Assembly (NCBI GenBank): GCA_036571765.1
Contig: BROE01000027.1
Location: 13,609,844-13,673,843 of the forward strand
Direction: 5' to 3'
DNA from: Plecoglossus altivelis
Lineage: Eukaryota > Chordata > Actinopteri > Osmeriformes > Plecoglossidae
DNA: 64,000 nt
Below, piece by piece: positions 57,701 to 64,000 of this stretch; positions within the stretch are counted from its first letter, which is position 1, and each line of letters starts with the position of its first letter. The translations under genes were made by a program, and so were the position numbers. The notes beneath the pieces were generated by a model. That model did no database searches and had not been told where the DNA came from. It was given only the letters and a program-made list of their open reading frames with translations.

Positions 57701-60700
57701 AGGATGAGCTCCTCCTCTTGTTAGAGCCAGGGGGCGGAGTTAGGAGACAGGTTAGTGCTTCTCATAGGTGGGATGGACAGTCACAACTTAAACAACCAAT
57801 CAAACACACTTGCAGATGAGACAGAAGGTTAAGGTGACACAAATGCAAAGACATTGTGGGAAGATGAATGGAACAGTGATTCCAACAAATCACGCATTGC
57901 AGTTAAAACAACACATTTAACCAGCAGGAAATGGCTAAATGGAAACAAAAGTCTAAATGATTAAAAACATGGATATACAGAAGCTGTTTAACATATACCT
58001 ACACAATCTGCTTGGAAGCAATGTCCTATAAAAGCTCTACTAAGGTACCAACATGTGCCTTCTCTACTGTTCTGTCCCTCTGTTCCAGGGTGAACCTATA
58101 CCTGCATCGGTACAGGATGACACTGAGCAGGTGTCAGCATACACACTGCTCACCTTGGAACAGGGGAGCTGAACAGCAGGCTACTCTATTGAACCAGTGT
58201 GGATACTAACCTCCAGAGATCATTGTTATCCCAGAACCCCCAGAAGCTCCGGAACCAAGGAGATCCCCAGAACCCCCAGAAGTTCCGGAACCCCCGGAAC
58301 CAAGGAGATCCCCAGAACCCCCAGAGCCAAGGAGGTCTCCGGAACCCCCGGAACCTCCGGAACCCCCGGAAGCTCCGGAATCTCCAGAACCCAGGTTGCC
58401 GGAACTCCCGGAACCCCCAGAACCCAGCAGGTCCCCAGAACCCAGCAGGTCCCCAGAACCCAGCAGGTCACCGGAGCTGTCAGAACCCCCAGATGCTCCA
58501 GAACCCACAGAGCCCCCAAAGTCCCCGGAGACTTGAAGGATGTCAATGGCCGCCAGGCGCAGCTCCTCCTCTTGTTAAAGACAAGATGAGGGGTTAGTAC
58601 AACACCCAGGACAGAGACTTAGGAGCCCAGTGATAAGCCAGCTCACAATTATGATTAGGGTGAAGTTAGAAAACACAATGGTTTAGCAGTTAACTACACA
58701 TTTAACCAATAACAGCTAGTTAAATGGAACACATGCACTAAGGACAGACACATGTGGCTGAATCACTGTGGGAGTCTGGAGGGGAGATGGTGGACCTTTG
58801 GTTGTGTGTTAATGTTTGTGTGGGAGATGATGGACTTCTGGTTGTGTGTTGGTGTGTGTGTGTGTGTCTGCGTGTATCTTCAGACCTGTCTGTCTGTGCG
58901 TGTGTGTGTCTGCGTGTGTGTGTGTGTGTGTCTGCGTGTGTGTGTGTGTGTCTTCAGACCTTTCTGTGTGTCTGTGTGTGTGTGTCTGCGTGTGTTGGTC
59001 TGTGTGTGTGTCTGTGTGTGTAAGTGTTGGTTTTATAAGTGTGTGTGTTGGTGTGTGTGTGTTTTCAGACCTTTCTGTGTGTCAGGTCCCATGAGGATCC
59101 CAGACCCTCCTGAACCCTGAGGAGTCAGCTTTGGTCGCAGCTGCACCTCCTCCACCTCCTCTAGCTGAACCTCCTGCTCCTCCTCCTCTTCCTCCTCTTC
59201 CTCCTCCTCCTGCACCTCTTCCTGCTCCTCCTCTTCCTCCTCCTCTTCCAAAGATGCTCCAGGGGCTGGGTAGTTGTAGTCAGGTGGAGCCAAAGTTCCT
59301 ATCTCTATCTGAGGGAAAGACAGAAACACAGGGAGTCAACAGGAGCTTGGAGCTTGTTTGTTTGTATGTTGTGGTGTGTGTGTGTGTGCGTGTGTGTGTG
59401 TGTGTGTGTACGCACGTGTGCACGTGTGTGCATGTGTGCATGTGTGTGCACGTGTGCGTCTGTGTGCAACTGCGTGTGCGTGAACCCAAATAGAGACGCT
59501 GCTCTCAGACATGCCCAGGAACCTCCCAGATGTAACGAGAGTTAGCTTCTATTGGCTACTGTTAGCTTTGAGCACACTTCAGTGACTAGTTACCGTTTAG
59601 TCCCATGAAATACTGACTTCCACATTGTAATGATGTTGTCTCAGCCTTGATGCTGTCTACCTAGTTGCAGGTATCCCTGGTCATCATGGAGAAGCAGCAG
59701 GTTATGCATGTGGACTACACTTCCCAGGAGCAGGAGTGGCAACTTCCTGTTCCTCAGCCAGCATGGACCCCTGACTGCTAAGCTGTCCCAACTGGTAAGT
59801 CAGGTATACAGTCCCACCACAAGGGGGAGCTAGAGGCATAGGTCAGAATCGATATAGATAGATATTTATTGTAAAAATGCCACCAGGTGTCAATAACAAA
59901 TCACCAAAAATCAAATCAATCCAATTAATCAAATATTGCCTTTAGTCGTACTCATGCAGTAGTACTCAATGAAAGCCTGTTAGTGCGTCATAAAATATTA
60001 CAGTTAATAAATCAACACTAATTGAGCTTTAATCTGCAGTTACATGAAATTGATAGGAACATGAATCGTCAAGGGTTGTGTAACTGCCAGAGACAGCTTA
60101 CACAGAAAGCACTTGATGACACATCTAAAATATGACACAATATAATAAAAGGACAAAAGGAATCGGACAAAAATCATAACAAAGAGTTGCTTCCAGCTGG
60201 TTTCAGACGTGTCTGCTGTGTAACCAGGTGAACAGGATGGAGCTTCTGTACACCTGTTTACACCTGTGTACTCCTGTGTACACCTGTTTATACCTGTTCA
60301 CACCTGTTTACACCTGTGTACACATGTTTACACCTGCGTATACCTGTTTACACCCACGTACACCTGTGTACACCTGTGTACGCCTGTTTATACCTGTTTA
60401 CACCTGTGTACACCTGTTTATACCTGTGTACACATGTTTACACCTGCGTATACCTGTTTACACCCACGTACACCTGTGTACGCCTGTTTATACCTGTTTA
60501 CACCTGTGTACACCTGTTTATACCTGTTTACACCTGTGTACACCTGTTTATACCTGTTTACACCTGTGTACTCCTGTTTACACCTGTGTACACCTGTTTA
60601 CACCTGTTTACACCTGTGTACACCTGTTTACACCTGCGTATACCTGTTTACACCCGCGTACACCTGTGTACACCTGTGTACACCTGTTTACACCTGTGTA

Positions 60701-62209
60701 CACCTGTTTACACCTGCGTATACCTGTGTACACCTGTGTACACCTGTGTACACCTGTTTACACCTGCGTATACCTGTTTACACCCGCGTGCACCTGTGTA
60801 CGCCTGTGTACACCTGTTTATACCCGCGTGCACCTGTGTACACCTGTGTACACCTGTGTACGCCTGTGTACACCTGTTTATACCCGCGTGCACCTGTGTA
60901 CACCTGTGTACACCTGTGTACACCTGTGTACACCTGTTTATACCCGCGTGCACCTGTGTACACCTGTGTACGCCTGGGGAAGATGCCTGGAGGCCAGTGT
61001 TGGTTGTTACGTCTTCACACTAAACCTCTGCCAGACATTTTGAAAGCAATTCTGAAGTTTATGAGACCTTATAAGAGTTTATAAGCTTGGACAAGCATCC
61101 TTCTTCTCTACATCACTTTTAGACCTTTAAGAGTAAGACTGTCTCTTAACTATAGATTCTCACTGTTGCTAATGTTTTGGGGTATTTCATTGCCTTTACA
61201 ATGTACAAGTGCATTTGACTACAATGTCTGCGAGCACATTTCAGAATCAGAATCAGTTTTATTTGCTATGCAGTGTGTCTACAGCTATGCAGTACAGAAT
61301 TTACAATGGCAGGAAAGAGCAAACATAGAACATATATTGAAAAGCTCAAGTTTTGAGTCTGTATGGATGCTGTAGATCAGAACACAGACAGGTTTTTCCA
61401 TCTCCCTGCACAGTAGCCTATCAGGGCATGGCGCAAACAGTTGGAGCATGCCCACCTTGGAGCCAGTTCTGTAGCAAAAAGTCTCCCAAATAAATCCCTG
61501 CAGTTTTATTATCAGCCACACAGGGGCGCTCATCGCTAGTCTGATGGGCTACCTAGCCTTTTCACTCACCATGAAGGCAGAGTCTATTTCTCCCAGCGAA
61601 TGGTCCTTGTGGAACCAAGACACACATGGTAGCTACACAAACCCACCAGTCATCTCTGCTCTGGAGGCTGGAAGGCAGAAGGACTCTCTGCTCTCAGTAT
61701 TTTTACAAAGGAAAGAGACTTCACCAAAATACACTTATTTTGAGGGACTATTAACAAACATAAAATATAGAATACAACCAGCTGAGATAATGTGCTGAGT
61801 AGATTCAGTTGATAGTTATACCCATGTACAAATTTAATGTCATACATTTTTGTCAGAAACAGTTTGGAAGACTACAAGGTAGGCCTTTGACTAGTCTTGC
61901 TCAGAGTCTGCTAGCTGCCTTCACACTCTCTGTTAAAGTAAACACACTCTCCCACACACACACACACACACATTCACTCCCTCCCACACACACACTTTCT
62001 ACAAACACACACCCCCTGGAGAACGACAAGAAAAAACTTGGCAGAAATCTCAGGGCAAAGAACTCTGGGAATCGACATGGAAATACTAAATGGGGAAAGA
62101 GAGATAATGAGTGAGAGAGAGGCAGATATATGGAGAAGGACAAACAGACAGACTCAGAGAGACAGACAGACAGACAGACATACAGACAGACAGACAGACA
62201 GACTCAGAG

Positions 62210-62265
<56 letters not shown>

Positions 62266-63987
62266 TGAGAGAGAGAGACAGACAGACTCAGAGATACAGG
62301 CAGGCAGACAGACAGACAGGCAAAGGGAGAGATATAGGCAGAGAAAGAGAGAGAAAGAGACAGACAGAGAGATCATGCTAGAGAGAGAGACCGACAGACA
62401 GACAGCCAGACAGACAGCCAGACAGGCAGAGAGATAGACTGCGAGAGCCAGACAGACAGACAGAGCGAGAGAGAGAGAGACAGAGAGTTTCCATCTGAAT
62501 AGTAGAAACTGTTAAAGGAAAGAAGAGTTCAGCTGGCTTCTCCCACTCCAGGGATCCTTCTCCAGAGTCACCCCCAGAACCAGGCCTGCCTGCAGCTCTG
62601 GAACTGCAGCTCTGGAACTGCAGCTCTGGAACTGCAGCTCTGGAACTGTAGCTCTGGAACTGTAGCTCTGGGACTGCAGCTCTGGAACTGTAGCTCTGGA
62701 ACTGTAGCTCTAGAACTGCAGCTCTGGAACTGCACACCTACAGAACTGTAGCTCTAGAACTGTAGCTCTAGAACTGCACACCTACAGAACTGTAGCTCTA
62801 CAACTGTAGCTCTGGAACTGTAGCTCTACAACTGTAGCTCTGGAACTGTAGCTCTACAACTGTAGCTCTACAACTGCACACCTACAGAACTGTAGCTCTA
62901 GAACTGTAGCCCTAGAACTGTAGCACTAGAACTGTAGCTCCAGAACTGCACACCTACAGAACTGTAGCTCTGGAACTGTAGCTCTGGAACTGCACACCTA
63001 CAGAACTGTAGCTCTGGAACTGTAGCTCTGGAACTGTAGCTCTGGAACTGTAGCTCTAGAACTGCACACCTACACAACTGTAGCTCTAGAACTGCACACC
63101 TACAGAACTGTAGCTCTACAACTGTAGCTCTACAACTGCACACCTACAGAACTGTAGCTCTAGAACTGTAGCCCTAGAACTGTAGCCCTAGAACTGTAGC
63201 ACTAGAACTGTAGCTCCAGAACTGCACACTTACAGAACTATAACTCTAGAACTGTAGCTTTAGAACTGTAGCCCTAGAACTGTAGCCCTAGAACTGCACA
63301 CCCACAGAACTGTAGCTCTAGAACTGTAGCTCTAGAACTGCACACCCACAGAACTGTAGCTCTAGAACTGTAGCTCTAGAACTGCACACCTACAGAACTG
63401 TAGCTCTAGAACTGTAGCTCTAGAACTGCACACCTACAGAACTGTAGCTCTAGCCTGTTAGGAAGATTCAAAGATACAAGGATAATGTATTATCTGGCAG
63501 CCACTTTAATCCACATGAAAGGAGATTTGTACCTGAGATTTCTCTCTCTGCAGTAAAATACTGTAGCGCAGCGCTATGTACATCCCCATGTAAACCTAAC
63601 ATCCTGTCTTTCATTCATCACTTCCTGTCTACAACTTAGAGAAGAATCTCAATCAGGTTGATTCACTAAGTACATTTAGACAAACAGGAATTCACTATGG
63701 CAGATGGAGTTTTAGATATAACATTTAGAAAATTAACAACAGCAATAAATAATTCTAGACAATACTGTGCAATGTAACCATTTAATATAAAACCAGATGC
63801 ACAAAAAGTGTAACATGATTGGTGTAATAATTGTGCAACGTGCACCAAAGTGACTAATGTGTGTTTGCCCAACTATCAAAACACGTTCAAAGCATGATTC
63901 ATGTGTGTTTGGGTTCACCAGCAGGTTAAGGTCTGCAGGAACGCAGGAGAGCAGCTCATCCAGCTCATCCAGCTCAGTGTTTGTCTC
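54772..63987 (-). CDS. epyc: epyc, epiphycan with expanded Ser-Gly region (5' exon beyond window)
   Basis: Epiphycan is a secreted class III small leucine-rich proteoglycan of cartilage and other matrices (family knowledge). Exons in transcript order: 63987-63919, 59308-59071, 58570-58211, 57716-57474, 56944-56849, 56187-56029, 55722-55520, 55373-55278, 54942-54772 (TAG). They give 544 residues plus a missing signal-peptide exon; mammalian epiphycan is about 320. ELDELDELLS then IEIGTLAPPDYNYP match the acidic N-terminus, followed by a Glu run. The three next exons are all phase 1-1, open with Glu-Glu and hold about 25, 15 and 1 Ser-Gly pairs. The N-terminal Cys cluster is CLLCTCLGGSVYC; LRRs follow (LKRIDLTANEISS, LLYLYLTDNHIDHIPVPLP). 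The end is HEDTFCN, ALEDVRLDGNPINLS and YVCLPRVPVGDLI, diagnostic for epiphycan over opticin and osteoglycin. Many Ser-Gly sites sit next to Asp/Glu and could carry glycosaminoglycan chains (inferred). The 63919-63987 exon is assigned from phase, composition and position, so less surely. Confidence 0.92.
57130..57420. repeat. 19-bp GTTGCTACCAGTCGCCTGT minisatellite
   Basis: About 15 units with TCGCC/ACGCC and TTGCTA/TTCCCA variants, in the epyc intron between two Ser-Gly exons. Confidence 0.93.
58845..59062. repeat. (TG)n / GTGTCTGCGTGTG repeat in epyc intron
   Basis: On the epyc sense strand this is CA-rich sequence starting within 8 bases of the donor of exon 59308-59071 (AAAG-GTCTGAAAACACACAC). 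Confidence 0.88.
59365..59470. repeat. (TG)n with GTGCACGTGTG
   Basis: Microsatellite just upstream (sense) of the acceptor region of epyc exon 59308-59071; on the sense strand CA-rich. Confidence 0.88.
60236..60975. repeat. 10-bp TACACCTGTG / TACACCTGTT minisatellite, 740 bp
   Basis: About 74 decamers with higher-order grouping (TACACCTGCG and TACCCGCGTG variants). Three + frames stay open for more than 230 codons, a repeat effect. Lies in the long epyc intron. Confidence 0.94.
61238..61545. mobile_element. retroposon-like fragment in epyc intron
   Basis: Starts with CAGAATCAGAATCAGTTTTATTTGC, a tail type seen in fish LINE/SINE families, followed by about 280 bp of low-copy-looking sequence ending near CCACACAGGGGCGCTC. 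No intact coding region. The family is not assigned. Confidence 0.45.
62130..62485. repeat. (CAGA)n tetranucleotide repeat
   Basis: ACAGACAGACAGAC runs interrupted by CTCAGAGAGA, within the epyc intron. Confidence 0.92.
62585..63450. repeat. 15-bp GAACTGTAGCTCTAG minisatellite
   Basis: About 57 short units of AACTGTAGCTCTGG or AACTGTAGCTCTAG, with a second unit type AACTGCACACCTACAG inserted in a semi-regular pattern. The rest of the epyc intron (59470-60230, 60980-61240, 61545-62130, 63450-63918) is unique sequence without a recognised gene. Confidence 0.93.
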
Positions 63988-64000
63988 CTACAGACCCTGA

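Noticed and set aside
60225..60260. Small + strand exon GTGAACAGGATGGAGCTTCT before the 10-bp array
   Set aside because: Splice-like edges exist, but it is 20 nt long with no partner exon and lies inside an epyc intron.
60228..61084. Three + frames of about 235-272 codons (Tyr/Thr/Cys/Leu)
   Set aside because: Product of the 10-bp TACACCTGTG array in an epyc intron; three frames open at once shows it is not coding.

Overview
The window is nuclear DNA of a ray-finned (teleost) fish. It carries intron-containing vertebrate genes with canonical GT-AG splice sites, compact intergenic spacing, and a very high load of CA/TG microsatellites and minisatellites. The species cannot be named from the sequence. 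Two runs of N (13950-13979 and 31026-31422) and nearby stretches full of single-base indels show that parts of slco1c1 and scyl2 come from poorly corrected assembly.

Layout from left to right: (1) unique 5' sequence, then slco1c1 on + (about 3.1-21.5 kb), a thyroid-hormone/organic-anion transporter whose introns are nearly all simple repeat. (2) bcap29 on - (26.3-23.8 kb), an ER membrane sorting chaperone. (3) scyl2 on + (27.2-38.75 kb), a pseudokinase of clathrin traffic, head-to-head with bcap29 across a shared promoter region. (4) Two tandem - strand genes related to PARP12/ZAP: WWE gene A (51.7-48.0 kb; two CCCH fingers plus three WWE domains) and WWE gene B (46.8-41.7 kb; four WWE units). 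Both end in their own stop and neither encodes an ADP-ribosyltransferase domain. (5) A Myb/SANT-like DNA-binding protein gene on + (51.96-53.68 kb), only 224 bp from gene A and divergent from it. (6) epyc (epiphycan) on - (63.99-54.77 kb, 5' exon off the window), a class III small leucine-rich proteoglycan with an expanded Ser-Gly-rich N-terminal region encoded by successive exons of equal phase.

The two most unusual signals are these. First, many minisatellites start exactly at 5' splice sites, and their repeat units carry copies of the exon end plus the GT donor. I count eight clear cases in four genes on both strands. Second, epiphycan carries about 40 Ser-Gly dipeptides, a serglycin-like glycosaminoglycan attachment region. 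The paired PARP-less WWE genes, with interferon-response-like elements upstream of each, look like an innate-immune module. The genes otherwise do not form a pathway; they are independent transcription units.
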